In this document: in pieces, positions 47,060-57,400 of the stretch
Position numbering within the stretch: the first letter of the stretch is position 1
How the letters are laid out: every line of letters begins with the position of its first letter
From: Lachnospiraceae bacterium
GTDB taxonomy: Bacteria; Bacillota; Clostridia; Lachnospirales; Lachnospiraceae
NCBI GenBank assembly: GCA_015057525.1
Contig: SVEE01000004.1
Span: forward strand, 122,009-186,008
Direction of reading: 5' to 3'
Length of the DNA stretch: 64,000 nucleotides
Made by a program: the position numbers and the translations under genes
Notes under the pieces: generated by a model
The model's input: the letters and a program-made list of their open reading frames with translations, nothing else
Database searches by the model: none
What the model was told of the DNA's origin: nothing

Positions 47060-48115
47060 CTACCTTTGTAATCTATTTTTCATCTCCTCGTCAATACGAA
47101 CCAACTCTAACTCTGCCACACTTCTGCTAGCTCTACCCTCCTGCTGTATTCTGGCAACCTCATCAAGACTTTCTATAAGAAGGCGATTTGTAGTTTCCAA
47201 TGTGGATACATCTACAAATCCTCGGTTTGCAGCCTGCATAGTTTGTGCCGATGCCATTTTCAAGGTTTCTGCATTCTTAAGTAAAAGCTTATTGGTCATT
47301 GCACTTATTTCTTTATCTGCCTTCGCCGCCTGCTTTGTATGCTCCATACCCAAAGCAAGAACAACCTGATTTTTCCATAAAGGTATAGTATTTAGAAGAG
47401 TGGACTGTATTTTCTCTGCCATAACAGCTTCATTTGACTGAATAAGTCTTATCTGAGGTGCCGCCTGAAGAGATATACTTCTCGTAAGCTCAAGCTCATA
47501 TATTTTCTTCTCCAGTCTATCCATCTGATTTTTAAAATCATTACATACCTGTGCATCTTGAGGAAGTCCTGTCTGTATTGCTTTTTGTTCAAGGGCAGGC
47601 AATTCTTCAAGCTTGCATTTTTCTAATTTTCTCTTTCCTGCTGCAATACATATGTTAAGGTCACGAAAATACACTGTATTCATGTGATACATCTGGTCGA
47701 GCATAGCACAATCCTTCATCAATCTTACCTGATGCTCTTGAAGTGTATTGCTTACCTTGTCGATGTTTTTTTCCGCTTCTCTATATCGCTCTCTCATGGA
47801 CAACTCTTTCTTCTTTTTGAAGAAAGTAAACTTATCCTCTTCTTCCTCTATACATTTTAAATAACCGATTGTCTCCTCCAAGGTTTCTCCCACATCACTA
47901 ATATCCTGAGAATTCAAGCTTCCCAACATACTTCCAGAAAGCTCCGATAATTTTCTCTGTATATCAGCACCATAGGAAATCATAGCTGATGCGTTAGTAA
48001 GATCAATTTCCTGACACTTCGCTTCAACTAATGCAACCTCTTCCTCAGTTAAATTTATTTCCGGATTGTCTGCAATTGTTTGCAGCATGTCATAACTCAT
48101 CAATGTATCACTCAA
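47060..48115 (-). CDS. TelA-like toxic-anion resistance protein
   Basis: About 351 residues, TelA family (PF05816): LWKNQVVLALGMEHTKQAAK and MTNKLLLKNAETLKMAS are the family core, with coiled-coil helices before it. The start is probably TTG at 48113-48115, seven bases after AAGGTGG; the longer frame's TTG lies inside that site. Family members are linked to tellurite and stress resistance with unknown mechanism. It ends an operon with an AAA ATPase and two unknown proteins. Confidence 0.85.
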   Translation of the reverse strand: MSDTLMSYDMLQTIADNPEINLTEEEVALVEAKCQEIDLTNASAMISYGADIQRKLSELSGSMLGSLNSQDISDVGETLEETIGYLKCIEEEEDKFTFFKKKKELSMRERYREAEKNIDKVSNTLQEHQVRLMKDCAMLDQMYHMNTVYFRDLNICIAAGKRKLEKCKLEELPALEQKAIQTGLPQDAQVCNDFKNQMDRLEKKIYELELTRSISLQAAPQIRLIQSNEAVMAEKIQSTLLNTIPLWKNQVVLALGMEHTKQAAKADKEISAMTNKLLLKNAETLKMASAQTMQAANRGFVDVSTLETTNRLLIESLDEVARIQQEGRASRSVAELELVRIDEEMKNRLQR

Positions 48116-48148
48116 CGTAATTCCACCTTTCAATTATACCTGTATATA

Positions 48149-49105
48149 TTATATTTCTTCCTCTGATTCTCTAACGTAATCTGGTACAGAAATCTCTTTC
48201 GACAAATTAATTTTTGCTAAAAATGCATCTGCATCCGCATATATATCTTCACCTTTAATGCCCATCTCATCCGGTGAATTAATTAATATAGAATCATCTG
48301 GTATATCCATAATTATTCTTGTCTGTTTCTCACTAAGCACCTGACCATAGCTCATATGCCAATTCTCTTTAAAGGGAACCGACTCCTTCAATCTAGTGAG
48401 AATTCGTCTTAAGAACTCCTTACCGCACATAGGATAATAGCATTTCTTATCATTAAGAAGCTCACCGGGCTGTTTTAGGCCTACACTGGCACAAAACGCT
48501 TCACTTCCTACCATACATGCTTCAAAAACCTTAAGATTAACACCATACTCATGACTTTCTAGAAGCTTAACCAAATTAAGAATCATGATTCCACGATTTC
48601 TAATCTGGGATTCTGTCGTATTATTTGTATAAGCAAGATTTACATATATATCTATGAACTTCTTTTCCTTTGCCCTGTCAACTCTATACATAGTCTTAGG
48701 TGCACCTGCAATAAAAGCTGGAACATTAGGTCTTGAACCAACAACTGATGGTTTTACCTTTCTGCCTCTTTCATATTTTATGTTAACCTTATCAATTTCT
48801 CTTCTAAGCTTAACAAACATATCGAAGTCCTTTTGGTAGCCACCAATAAGATACTGTATTGCCTGTTCAAGGGGTTCACCTGCAAATTTCACTGATGCTT
48901 CCTTGCTCTTTTGAGTGTAGAATATATTGGTATTAACCGTTGGATTACTACTCAAAAACAAGTGTAAACCACTAAGTGATTTAAAATTCATTTTGTAAAT
49001 AGACAGATTACCTCGTTTTTCGGTTTTGAAATATGGACAAGTTTCTTCATCCACACCATATGTAACCTGAAGACTATCTTCTACCGCCTCTTTCTCTAAG
49101 CTCAT
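48149..49105 (-). CDS. Unknown protein in the TelA/AAA operon
   Basis: 318 residues, no membrane span. I do not recognise it firmly; segments such as SIYKMNFKSLSGLHLFLSS and MILNLVKLLESHEYGVNLK suggest a VWA-like partner of the MoxR ATPase. Its start overlaps the ATPase gene by 32 bp, tight coupling that suggests a complex. Confidence 0.65.
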   Translation of the reverse strand: MSLEKEAVEDSLQVTYGVDEETCPYFKTEKRGNLSIYKMNFKSLSGLHLFLSSNPTVNTNIFYTQKSKEASVKFAGEPLEQAIQYLIGGYQKDFDMFVKLRREIDKVNIKYERGRKVKPSVVGSRPNVPAFIAGAPKTMYRVDRAKEKKFIDIYVNLAYTNNTTESQIRNRGIMILNLVKLLESHEYGVNLKVFEACMVGSEAFCASVGLKQPGELLNDKKCYYPMCGKEFLRRILTRLKESVPFKENWHMSYGQVLSEKQTRIIMDIPDDSILINSPDEMGIKGEDIYADADAFLAKINLSKEISVPDYVRESEEEI

Positions 49106-51302
49106 TTACCTTCTCCTCAAACATTGAAAATATTCCTGCTACCTCAGGATGGGACTGAACCTCACCCTTCATATGGCTTACCAAAAATGCTAAATATTCC
49201 ATATCCTTTGTCTGTATAAATTCGTAGTCAAGAATTTTGCCTGCATCAAAGCTCTTATTATCCAAATATCTCTTTATCTTGCAAGCATCTCTTGTTGTAA
49301 GAATTCCTGCTGCCGAGCAGTCGTTAGATGCCCCCCATGCATCTGTTGCATTTCGGAACAAGACAATAAAGTTGTACCAATCCTTGTAATCTCCCAGAAT
49401 CTTCTCTTCCACATAATTATCATAACCTACATATATAGGAGTAAATCTTTGCTGAACAGATTCCTCAATCTTCTCTCGAGTATTGTAGTTTGCGTCTGCT
49501 CCATTACCTGCTGTATTACCTGCGGCAATAATACGGAAATTATTATGTCTTTTTACATTTTCACCATTAGGGAAGTTATAGCTTGCATCCCTATTATTAG
49601 AAAGGAATGAATTAAGCTTAACCGTAGCTCTGCTATTACCATTATCCAGTTCGTCGCAGAATGCGATTCTTCCGTACTTGTAACAGCGATAGAAATTAGG
49701 TGTACTGTAACCACCTGTAGCAGTCTGGAATCCAAGAATATCATACTCCTCATTAATATATCCTATATCAATAAAATCCATATTGAGAATAGATGCAATC
49801 TGTTTAACCATAAAGGTCTTACCACAGCCTGATGGTCCAATCATATATGGATTTGCATCCTCCATAAGTGCTATAACCACATCATCAAACATTTTATGGA
49901 AATGTTCTCCAGCCTCTTCCCTTCTTTTCTTTTCATCCATAACAAGCTTGTATCTTTGTTCAAAAGGAACAGATGTGTCAAGAAGAGGATTTATCTCTGG
50001 AATAACTGCTGGCTCCTGCTCCATAACAGTAGCTGTTGATGTATACCCATACGAAACGTTCATAGGCTGCATACTAACAGCCGCAGTAGATACCCCCTGG
50101 GTATTGCCACCTTCATCCTGAGGTTCCCCGCCAAGATTTTTCTCTAACACTGTAATATTTTTGTCATTAAGAAGTTCAAGGCGACGAATTTTGTTGAGTA
50201 ATTCTTCATTTTCCTCTGCCTTAGATATGATTTTTTCTATATCATCGTTATTAACATAGTTGTTTATTTTATCTATTGCACTGGATGTCTCCGAGTTAAT
50301 ACGCGATAACTCCGACGTAGCTGTTGCAGTAATAGCCCTTGCCATATGACGAAGTTCATTAAGCTTAGTTTCTGACTCCTTAAATATCTGGTCCACAAGA
50401 ACATCCTTCTGCAATATTACTTCCTGCTTTTGCTCCTCAAGAAAACTGTTGTATGCCGCATTAATATCAGATTTAGCAGATAAAGCCTTAGCAGATATCA
50501 CATCTGTTTCTCTCTTACTGATATCTGTAATAGTTTTGGTTGTATCCTGCATTATTCTTGAAATTTGTTCAGTTTTTCTATCAGCCTGCTCAAGAATTTC
50601 CAAGCTCTGCTTTAACAATATATTTGCCTCAGTAAGTTGCTTTTCTGTTGTAGCTATAGCAGTCTCATCAATATTATAAACACCTGCCATTCGCTCAACC
50701 TTTAAGCTCTCCTCCGCTGCAACGGCCTGTCTGTCTCCTGCAATAAGCATCCTACTAGCTACATACTTCATATTGGCAGTGTACATATCCTCCTCAATAT
50801 AGTAGGAACGTACCTTTAATCCATACTGAACCAGGTCATAAATAATCATCTGAGCTTTAACATCCTGTAAAAGGGATTTCATAAGCTCAAGATAATTCAT
50901 TTTATACTTAAATGTATTATAAAGCTCAGAATTAAATAAATTTCTTGCAAGAACTCCATTCTCAGAAAACATTTCTAAATATATTATTCTAATCAAATCA
51001 TAACCAGGTGTTTTTTCTTCATACAAAAACATATTTTTGTATACTTCTTCTGCTTTGCGCATAATATTCATATGGTTATTTAAACCAAAATTAGCTTTAT
51101 TCTGAAGAATTGCTTCCAATGTATCACAAAGCAAATCTATAGGTCTGATTATAGAATTTCCCGGATTATATTTTAAATATGTAAGATACTCCAAAAACTT
51201 CTTGTCTTTTTCAACAGAATACATATTTTGAACATCAGTTACAATATCCTCAAATCTATCCATTTGATTATTATCTTCACTTTTTTTATCAAATAACCCC
51301 AT
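49074..51302 (-). CDS. MoxR-like AAA ATPase with coiled-coil N-terminus
   Basis: 742 residues. The first half is largely helical and coiled coil (about residues 215-385). The AAA module has Walker A YMIGPSGCGKTFMVKQ, Walker B GRIAFCDELDNGN, sensor-1 FRIIAAGNTAGN and an arginine-finger-like EESVQQRFTP, the MoxR/NorQ/GvpN subgroup that remodels VWA-partner proteins. It overlaps its neighbours on both sides (14 and 32 bp), so the four-gene operon is a unit. Confidence 0.87.
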   Translation of the reverse strand: MGLFDKKSEDNNQMDRFEDIVTDVQNMYSVEKDKKFLEYLTYLKYNPGNSIIRPIDLLCDTLEAILQNKANFGLNNHMNIMRKAEEVYKNMFLYEEKTPGYDLIRIIYLEMFSENGVLARNLFNSELYNTFKYKMNYLELMKSLLQDVKAQMIIYDLVQYGLKVRSYYIEEDMYTANMKYVASRMLIAGDRQAVAAEESLKVERMAGVYNIDETAIATTEKQLTEANILLKQSLEILEQADRKTEQISRIMQDTTKTITDISKRETDVISAKALSAKSDINAAYNSFLEEQKQEVILQKDVLVDQIFKESETKLNELRHMARAITATATSELSRINSETSSAIDKINNYVNNDDIEKIISKAEENEELLNKIRRLELLNDKNITVLEKNLGGEPQDEGGNTQGVSTAAVSMQPMNVSYGYTSTATVMEQEPAVIPEINPLLDTSVPFEQRYKLVMDEKKRREEAGEHFHKMFDDVVIALMEDANPYMIGPSGCGKTFMVKQIASILNMDFIDIGYINEEYDILGFQTATGGYSTPNFYRCYKYGRIAFCDELDNGNSRATVKLNSFLSNNRDASYNFPNGENVKRHNNFRIIAAGNTAGNGADANYNTREKIEESVQQRFTPIYVGYDNYVEEKILGDYKDWYNFIVLFRNATDAWGASNDCSAAGILTTRDACKIKRYLDNKSFDAGKILDYEFIQTKDMEYLAFLVSHMKGEVQSHPEVAGIFSMFEEKVNELRERGGRR

Positions 51303-52500
51303 CGCCGTTCTCCTTTATCTCTTCATAAAAATATCTATTTTCAAGTTTTTCTTTGTAATCCCATCCTGAATAATATCCTACAGGTAAAAACAATGTCTGA
51401 CAAATCCCTTGGTCTACATTAGGTATAAGTCTCTCAATTAAGCCTCCACCTGTTTTAATGCTAACTCCTGTTACAGTATTTTCAACAAAACTCCAAGAAT
51501 ATTGTCTCGCAAATAAGGTTTTTTCGTTTACTTCAAGAAAACCTGTATCATAATCCCAATGCCTTATACCTGATGCCTCCCTTACAGTTGCATTATGCAC
51601 AAAATATGAGTTCCACGGCAACTGGAACAAATGAGCGTTATCCATATCAAAATCAAACAATTTACTTACAATATCATACTCATCCTTTGAAAGTTTTTCC
51701 ACAGGTTCATTCTGACAATACACTAAATTACCGGATAGATTTATATTAGTAATACATGCTGGTTCAGCAATAGAAAAATCATATCTGCTGTCCCCCACAA
51801 GCTGATAATCCTCACTGAGAAATTCTATCTTTACAGACTGACTTGTGTACTTGATTTCTAATTTAACTGTATTCATATCTTCTATGAAATTGCCTATGGC
51901 AACACTATATATTCCTTCGCCAGCTTTACTTATGGATACTGGAAATGCTATCTCTCGGCTTTTTGTATTTCCAAAGATAACCACATTACCATGCCATCCA
52001 GATTCACCAGCCTTAAATGTAAGTTCCATATCCCAAAGAGAATAAAGTTCTTTTAAATAATATCTAACCATAGGTATTAATGTTTTTCTGATGCATCCTT
52101 CAGTATTAAATCTAGGAATACCATCTGACTCCATAGACATATATTTTCTACCAGCTCTTGCCACAGAATTTACACCACAGGTAACATCCTTACTGGCAAG
52201 CTCCAGCAATTCTTTCGTTGGTTCATCCATAATAATTAGATTCTTATTTTCAGTTTGAGAATATAATGTGAGAACTCTCTCCATTAAAAGATTGTAATGC
52301 TTATCCATTACACAAAGATTAATCTGCTTATTATCTCCATAATAAACAGCCAAAGCAGGCACATGGTTTTCACCTGCACCTGCTTTGCTTGAATATTTAT
52401 CAACAGCTCCACCAGCCGTAGATAAGTCATATATATGAACCATCTTCAGATTATCAATCTGATTAATAGCTATTTCTTCTTTATCCATAATTCTATACAT
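51289..52500 (-). CDS. Unknown first gene of the TelA/AAA operon
   Basis: About 403 residues from the ATG at 52498-52500 (MYRIMDKEEIAINQ), after a weak GGGGG site; 14 more codons are open upstream. No known domain is recognised. The pattern of beta strands (TFKAGESGWHGNVVIFGN, YDFSIAEPACITNINLSG) is of a globular soluble protein. Its coupling to the AAA ATPase gene suggests it supplies or is a substrate. Confidence 0.6.
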   Translation of the reverse strand: MYRIMDKEEIAINQIDNLKMVHIYDLSTAGGAVDKYSSKAGAGENHVPALAVYYGDNKQINLCVMDKHYNLLMERVLTLYSQTENKNLIIMDEPTKELLELASKDVTCGVNSVARAGRKYMSMESDGIPRFNTEGCIRKTLIPMVRYYLKELYSLWDMELTFKAGESGWHGNVVIFGNTKSREIAFPVSISKAGEGIYSVAIGNFIEDMNTVKLEIKYTSQSVKIEFLSEDYQLVGDSRYDFSIAEPACITNINLSGNLVYCQNEPVEKLSKDEYDIVSKLFDFDMDNAHLFQLPWNSYFVHNATVREASGIRHWDYDTGFLEVNEKTLFARQYSWSFVENTVTGVSIKTGGGLIERLIPNVDQGICQTLFLPVGYYSGWDYKEKLENRYFYEEIKENGDGVI

Positions 52501-52591
52501 GTATAACCCCCGAGTAAAAACCTTTACCTTACTAGTATACATTTAAATTTATAGATAAACAATATGATTTTTACGTCATTAAGCTAGATTA

Positions 52592-55039
52592 TTATTCTAC
52601 TACAATTTCACTATAATTACTTGCAACGGCTTGTTTGATATATGCAATTGCATCATCAATAGTAGGTAAATCACCGGAATTATAGCTATCTGATGCCGAA
52701 TCAGCATATCCATTGAAGGAATAATCATACTGGGTAGCAATATCAAGATGTACTCCCCTAGCACTTGCATCATAAATGGCAAGAGGACTCTGTCCACCTA
52801 ATTTTTCTAAAGAACCTTTGCCGTCTGCGATAAGATTACGGACTGCTAACTTATTGTTACAGAAATCCATGTCAATATCGTACATATCATACATAGCTTC
52901 CGCATCGCAGCATAATGTGTAAAGTACAAGAGCTGCTAACTCTTTATTAGGACACGCCTCTGTCACCATAAGGAAACTACCGCCCCAGCAATATGCACTT
53001 GGTCCAGTTATGACATTATACTTACCCATTACATCAGTGTCTTCAATTGAGAGTGTCCATGGAATAAACCATGTGCATCCAAAATAACAGAACACGTCGT
53101 CGGCCATGTTAGCCATCCAGTCAGAAGACCACATCATTGTCTTTTTTGTATAATTTTCATCATATAACTTTTTAGAATACTCTAAGTAAGTATTAATTGC
53201 CGGATCAATATTGAGAGCACCATCTATGACCCAAGGCGACGTTCTTTCCGTACGCATAGCATACTTGATATCGTCTGGTCCAGAAACCATGTAGTATCCG
53301 GCACTCTTCATCATTTCTGCAACTGCAAAGAAACTATCCCAATCATTCAAAGCAGACTGAACTGACTCTGGGTCCGAAAAACCTAAAACCTCCTCGGCTA
53401 TATCAGTTCTATAAGCAACCGCACCTGGCATAGCCTGCCATGTAAGTGCCATAAGTTCCCCATCAACTGTTGCATATTCTACAGTATAATCATATGCGTT
53501 TGCATACATATCTTTGGTAATTCCTACCTCTGAAACAGGTACCACATAATCTTGTATCATAAAGTTTCTTGCAATATCAATGTCTGCGGCAAAAATAGAA
53601 GGAACGCTTTCCCCTCCTGCATCTATGGCAGACTGAATTTTTTCCATATATGTATCAGAGACACCTGACACATCAAGATTTTCGTAAACAACCAAATCAG
53701 AAAGCTCAGGATAACGAGTTCTAAAGTAAGTATCTATTCTTGTTCCTAATTCGTCGTTCCATGAATATATATAAATCTGTTGGCCTGTTGCTCCTGCTTC
53801 AGGATAAGGAATTTCAGGTATATTCTCAACTATCCCATTCTCATCAGGCTGAGACATAGGTTGTTCCGAATCAACTGTTTCTTCTACATCATACTCTGTA
53901 ATATATTCTCCTTCTACCATATTTTCTTCAAGAATTGTGCCATCATAACCTTCGACACGAGTACTCACAATTCCATACTCATCAAAATATAAATAGTAAA
54001 ATGCCTTATCACCACCACATTCGGCTATACATTGTAAATTTCCATCTGCTGTAAACAAACTATAAAGATCGATACATGCCGAACCCTCATCTTCTCCATA
54101 ATTGTCAGTGAAAAATTCAAATTCCGCATAATTATCTTCTTGATCTATTCTCGTACCAATTACTACATTCTGACTATTTGTATCATCGTAATACGAACCT
54201 CCAATATCCCACTTAGCAACAAGCTCTGACTCATCTACCGTAGCTATATAGCTATATACTATATTTTTTGAATCTTCACATTCCACATCAACTTCAAAGG
54301 ATATTGTTCCTGTTAAATCTAATGCATCATAAGAATCATCTACAGAATAGGAAAACTCAAATTCGGAACCATCGTTTTGAGATATCATCTCAAAATCATC
54401 AATATTATCTACGTCAAAATCCTCCACAACTAACTCTGCAAAGCCTTCCTTAGCAGTAATAAAAGCATCCTCATTTTCAGAATACTCAGTTATCTCCCAC
54501 TCGCCATCTTCTTTTTCGCAAGTGAAGGTGTAATATAAGGTTCTAGTCATCAAATCATCGTCTACTATAATCTCACACTCCGCCTCTACTACACCATATT
54601 CCTTTTCTTCCTTAACAACCTTTACTTCTACCAGTTCAGAGACATAGTCTTCATCGCCAATCATGTACTCCAATAATCTATATGGCAAATTTTCTGTATA
54701 GAACTCTTCCTTAGGCATGCTACCCTTGAGAACTAAGAATATTACCACACCTGCTATTGCTAAAACAAACAACGCTGCAACAACACCTATAACTATCTTT
54801 TTAGAAGACTTTTTCTTAGGTGCAACACTTGCAGAATTCATCACAGGTTGCGATGCTAAATACATCTCAGGCATGCCCTGTGTTGTCATATTCTGATTTG
54901 GTATTCCCATGTTTTGATTAAATGTCTGCATTCCCACATTCTGATTAGGCATCTGTACACTTACAAGCTGATTGCCACAATTGTCACATACCATGGCATC
55001 ATCGTAATACATCATTCCACATGTTGTACATTGTTTCAT
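52592..55039 (-). CDS. Zinc ribbon - membrane span - solute-binding domain fusion
   Basis: 815 residues: a cytoplasmic zinc ribbon (MKQCTTCGMMYYDDAMVCDNCG), an Asn/Gln/Met-rich linker, one span (VIGVVAALFVLAIAGVVIFL), an acidic linker domain of about 270 residues, then from about residue 430 an extracellular sugar-type solute-binding fold (QIYIYSWNDELGTRIDTYF, TWQAMPGAVAYRTDIAEEV). Solute-binding proteins are normally lipoproteins; here it is anchored by its N-terminus with a cytoplasmic zinc ribbon and no permease nearby, suggesting a receptor. Confidence 0.78.
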   Translation of the reverse strand: MKQCTTCGMMYYDDAMVCDNCGNQLVSVQMPNQNVGMQTFNQNMGIPNQNMTTQGMPEMYLASQPVMNSASVAPKKKSSKKIVIGVVAALFVLAIAGVVIFLVLKGSMPKEEFYTENLPYRLLEYMIGDEDYVSELVEVKVVKEEKEYGVVEAECEIIVDDDLMTRTLYYTFTCEKEDGEWEITEYSENEDAFITAKEGFAELVVEDFDVDNIDDFEMISQNDGSEFEFSYSVDDSYDALDLTGTISFEVDVECEDSKNIVYSYIATVDESELVAKWDIGGSYYDDTNSQNVVIGTRIDQEDNYAEFEFFTDNYGEDEGSACIDLYSLFTADGNLQCIAECGGDKAFYYLYFDEYGIVSTRVEGYDGTILEENMVEGEYITEYDVEETVDSEQPMSQPDENGIVENIPEIPYPEAGATGQQIYIYSWNDELGTRIDTYFRTRYPELSDLVVYENLDVSGVSDTYMEKIQSAIDAGGESVPSIFAADIDIARNFMIQDYVVPVSEVGITKDMYANAYDYTVEYATVDGELMALTWQAMPGAVAYRTDIAEEVLGFSDPESVQSALNDWDSFFAVAEMMKSAGYYMVSGPDDIKYAMRTERTSPWVIDGALNIDPAINTYLEYSKKLYDENYTKKTMMWSSDWMANMADDVFCYFGCTWFIPWTLSIEDTDVMGKYNVITGPSAYCWGGSFLMVTEACPNKELAALVLYTLCCDAEAMYDMYDIDMDFCNNKLAVRNLIADGKGSLEKLGGQSPLAIYDASARGVHLDIATQYDYSFNGYADSASDSYNSGDLPTIDDAIAYIKQAVASNYSEIVVE

Positions 55040-55101
55040 AAAACCTTTCCTCCTAGTGTCTATATAATGTTATTTATAGTAATTTTTCTCTAAAAAGCTT
55101 T

Positions 55102-55635
55102 TTAATTTAAGTAATCCACAAGATTCTTTAATCTGGCTATCTCTGACATATCAATATCCATATATGTAATAAAAGAATTTATACCACCCGCATCAAATAT
55201 GTATCTACCTACAGTATAGCTATCATCTATATAAAGCTCCTCAACATCATTTAATTCCCACCTATATATCTTCTCATTAGGTTCCTTCCCTAACGCATCG
55301 TGAACCGCTAAGTCAACTATTTCATCCTTAAATTCTACAGGTCTCAAATATGACACTAATAATAGAACTGCAACAATTACAATAACCGCTACTGGAATTA
55401 TTATGAATAGAGCTTTTTTAGTTTTTGACTTTTCACTTTTTTCCTTCTTATTCTTTACCTTCTTAACCTTTTCCTTCTTAGGTTTACTTTCAGAAATGGT
55501 TGGATTATTTATCTGATGATATTCTTGCACCTGTTGATACTGCATCTCTGGTTGAGCACATTCGTTTACTGCACCACATATAGAACAATATGTTTCACCA
55601 TCTTGCAACTGCTTTCCACAACTTGTACAAAACAT
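55102..55635 (-). CDS. Zinc-ribbon single-span membrane protein
   Basis: 177 residues: a zinc ribbon (MFCTSCGKQLQDGETYCSIC), a very lysine-rich stretch (KPKKEKVKKVKNKKEKSEK), one span (ALFIIIPVAVIVIVAVLLLV) and an outward domain of about 70 residues ending LARLKNLVDYLN. Same plan as the 52592 protein with a small outer domain. Likely co-transcribed with it; role unknown. Confidence 0.75.
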   Translation of the reverse strand: MFCTSCGKQLQDGETYCSICGAVNECAQPEMQYQQVQEYHQINNPTISESKPKKEKVKKVKNKKEKSEKSKTKKALFIIIPVAVIVIVAVLLLVSYLRPVEFKDEIVDLAVHDALGKEPNEKIYRWELNDVEELYIDDSYTVGRYIFDAGGINSFITYMDIDMSEIARLKNLVDYLN

Positions 55636-55708
55636 GGTGACACCTCCTCGTCAAAGTCTTATTTACAAACTAATTATATTATATGTGTTTGTAAATTTTT
55701 CTGCAATA

Positions 55709-55746
55709 AAAAGAAAGCAAAGAACACCCTTTCTTTGCTTTCTTTT
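55709..55746 (-). terminator. Terminator after the Xre-type gene
   Basis: Arms 55709-55724 and 55731-55746 are perfect reverse complements over 16 bases around a 6-base loop; TTTTTATTG follows on the minus strand. It lies 40 bases past the stop at 55787. Confidence 0.85.
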
Positions 55747-55786
55747 ATTATATTAAATTTATATAATTTTACAGATTACATTTATC

Positions 55787-56773
55787 TTAATCCTTCTTTT
55801 TATCAAAAGCCTTTACAATTGCCAATACTGCAGGAAAAAGGATACCTGCCACTGGCCAAATAAGCCCAGCATAGTTCCATTCCTTTGATATGAAGCCTGA
55901 AACAAAGAATATTGCAGTTGCAAGTAACCAATATACAGTTGTAACCGCAGAAACTAATGGAGATTTTTTCTTCTCATCTATGCTATATTCGCCTTCCTGA
56001 AGAAGCATATCATAGCTTCCCTGTATTGTTCCTGATACAACAAAAAATCTAACACCAATAGCCTCGAGCATCAAAAGTATACATACTGCAACGACACCAT
56101 ATATATCCTTGTCAGGAAATATAGCTATTGCAAAAAGAGGTAACACACCGCATATACAAGTAACAGTTCCTAATACATTATATCTTGTATACTGTGCATC
56201 ATATTTCTTCTTTCTATCCTGCACCATTCCAGTAACACCATATTCTGTGTCAATACGTTCCTTCTCTAGGAACTCATAGTTCTTTGTCTTTGCACCACAT
56301 AAGATAAAAATTGCACATGCAATAGCAACAAACAAAAGAAGAACTATCATTCCGATTCCACCTGCTGCATCTTCCGATATTGGAAAGTTTGATAACTCCG
56401 ATAATCCAGCCAACATAATCAAGCATATAGGACTCATTATGCATAGCATTGTTGCAAGAGCAATCTTAGGTGCGTTTTCTTTTTTTAATTGAAGAAACTC
56501 ATTAGCTTCTTCCATGGTAACCTTTCTATATATACTTTCATCATCTACAACCGACTGTATGTAGTCAGGATCTTCCATATCATCCTTTAAAAGGTAATCT
56601 GATGTTACACCAAATACTTCACTAAGTGTAAGAAGTTTCTGCAAATCCGGAGTCGTCTGTGCTCCTTCCCACTTTGAAACTGCCTGTCTTGATACCCCAA
56701 CCTTCTCAGCTAACTCTTCCTGAGACCAGCCATTCTTTTTTCTTTCAGCAATAATTTTGTCCGCTAAAATCAT
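55787..56773 (-). CDS. Xre-type helix-turn-helix regulator with membrane spans
   Basis: 328 residues: an N-terminal Cro/CI helix-turn-helix (NGWSQEELAEKVGVSRQAV, SKWEGAQTTPDLQKLLTLS) followed by about six to eight spans in the last 220 residues. Membrane-tethered Xre proteins of this kind are common in Lachnospiraceae; the signal is unknown. It stands alone before the terminator at 55709. Confidence 0.88.
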   Translation of the reverse strand: MILADKIIAERKKNGWSQEELAEKVGVSRQAVSKWEGAQTTPDLQKLLTLSEVFGVTSDYLLKDDMEDPDYIQSVVDDESIYRKVTMEEANEFLQLKKENAPKIALATMLCIMSPICLIMLAGLSELSNFPISEDAAGGIGMIVLLLFVAIACAIFILCGAKTKNYEFLEKERIDTEYGVTGMVQDRKKKYDAQYTRYNVLGTVTCICGVLPLFAIAIFPDKDIYGVVAVCILLMLEAIGVRFFVVSGTIQGSYDMLLQEGEYSIDEKKKSPLVSAVTTVYWLLATAIFFVSGFISKEWNYAGLIWPVAGILFPAVLAIVKAFDKKKD

Positions 56774-57058
56774 ATTCTTTCTCTCCTATCATTTTAATTT
56801 TCGACAGTTTCTTTTGCCTGTCGACTAACTAAAACCTAACATTTTACGTCGTTGCAAACAATAAAATAGACCTTACAATTTGTCAACCTCGAGTTGCAAC
56901 TAGTTGCAAAACGGCTAAAAGCCGTGATTTTCTCATGTTTTTATAAATTATAACATAATTACATTATTAATTAAACTTACTACTTTCAACATCGTATAAT
57001 ATTCTAAATTGTTCAAATACTATTTCTATAAAATATTATTGAAAATATGGAGAGATAT

Positions 57059-57358
57059 ATGAATTCAAATAAAAATGATTTTGGTACCAAACTTGCTTAT
57101 GCCGCTCTTGATGAAATCCCAACCCCAAAGAAAAATGCCAAAGAGATTGTGGGCTTAGTTAAATCAAGTGGACGTGTAACAGGATATCAGCTTTCAGATG
57201 GTTCCAACATATCCAAAGAAAAGGGTGTAGCCATGGCAAAGGCAGGCGAAATCCAAGGTGTAGGAATTGCCCATCGTAAAGATTCAGAATATTTAAAATC
57301 TTTACCCGATTCCACAGAATCAAACAATTTAGGAAATTTGCCATCTATCAGCAAATAA
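57059..57358 (+). CDS. DUF3892-like small protein
   Basis: 99 residues from ATG at 57059 (MNSNKNDFGTKLAYAALDE) after GGAGAG; an ATG four codons earlier overlaps the site. The core NAKEIVGLVKSSGRVTGYQL, GVAMAKAGEIQGVGIAHRK resembles DUF3892 domains. Function unknown. It is the only gene besides agrCAB on the plus strand. Confidence 0.7.
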   Translation: MNSNKNDFGTKLAYAALDEIPTPKKNAKEIVGLVKSSGRVTGYQLSDGSNISKEKGVAMAKAGEIQGVGIAHRKDSEYLKSLPDSTESNNLGNLPSISK

Positions 57359-57359
57359 A

Positions 57360-57390
57360 AGACAGCCGCATTATAACAATGCGGCTGTCT
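57360..57390. terminator. Terminator shared by convergent genes
   Basis: AGACAGCCGCATT (57360-57372) and AATGCGGCTGTCT (57378-57390) form a perfect 13-bp stem. T-rich TTTTATTT follows on the minus strand, serving the gene at 57401; it also lies two bases past the DUF3892-like gene's stop. Confidence 0.8.
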
Positions 57391-57400
57391 ACATGTAAAT

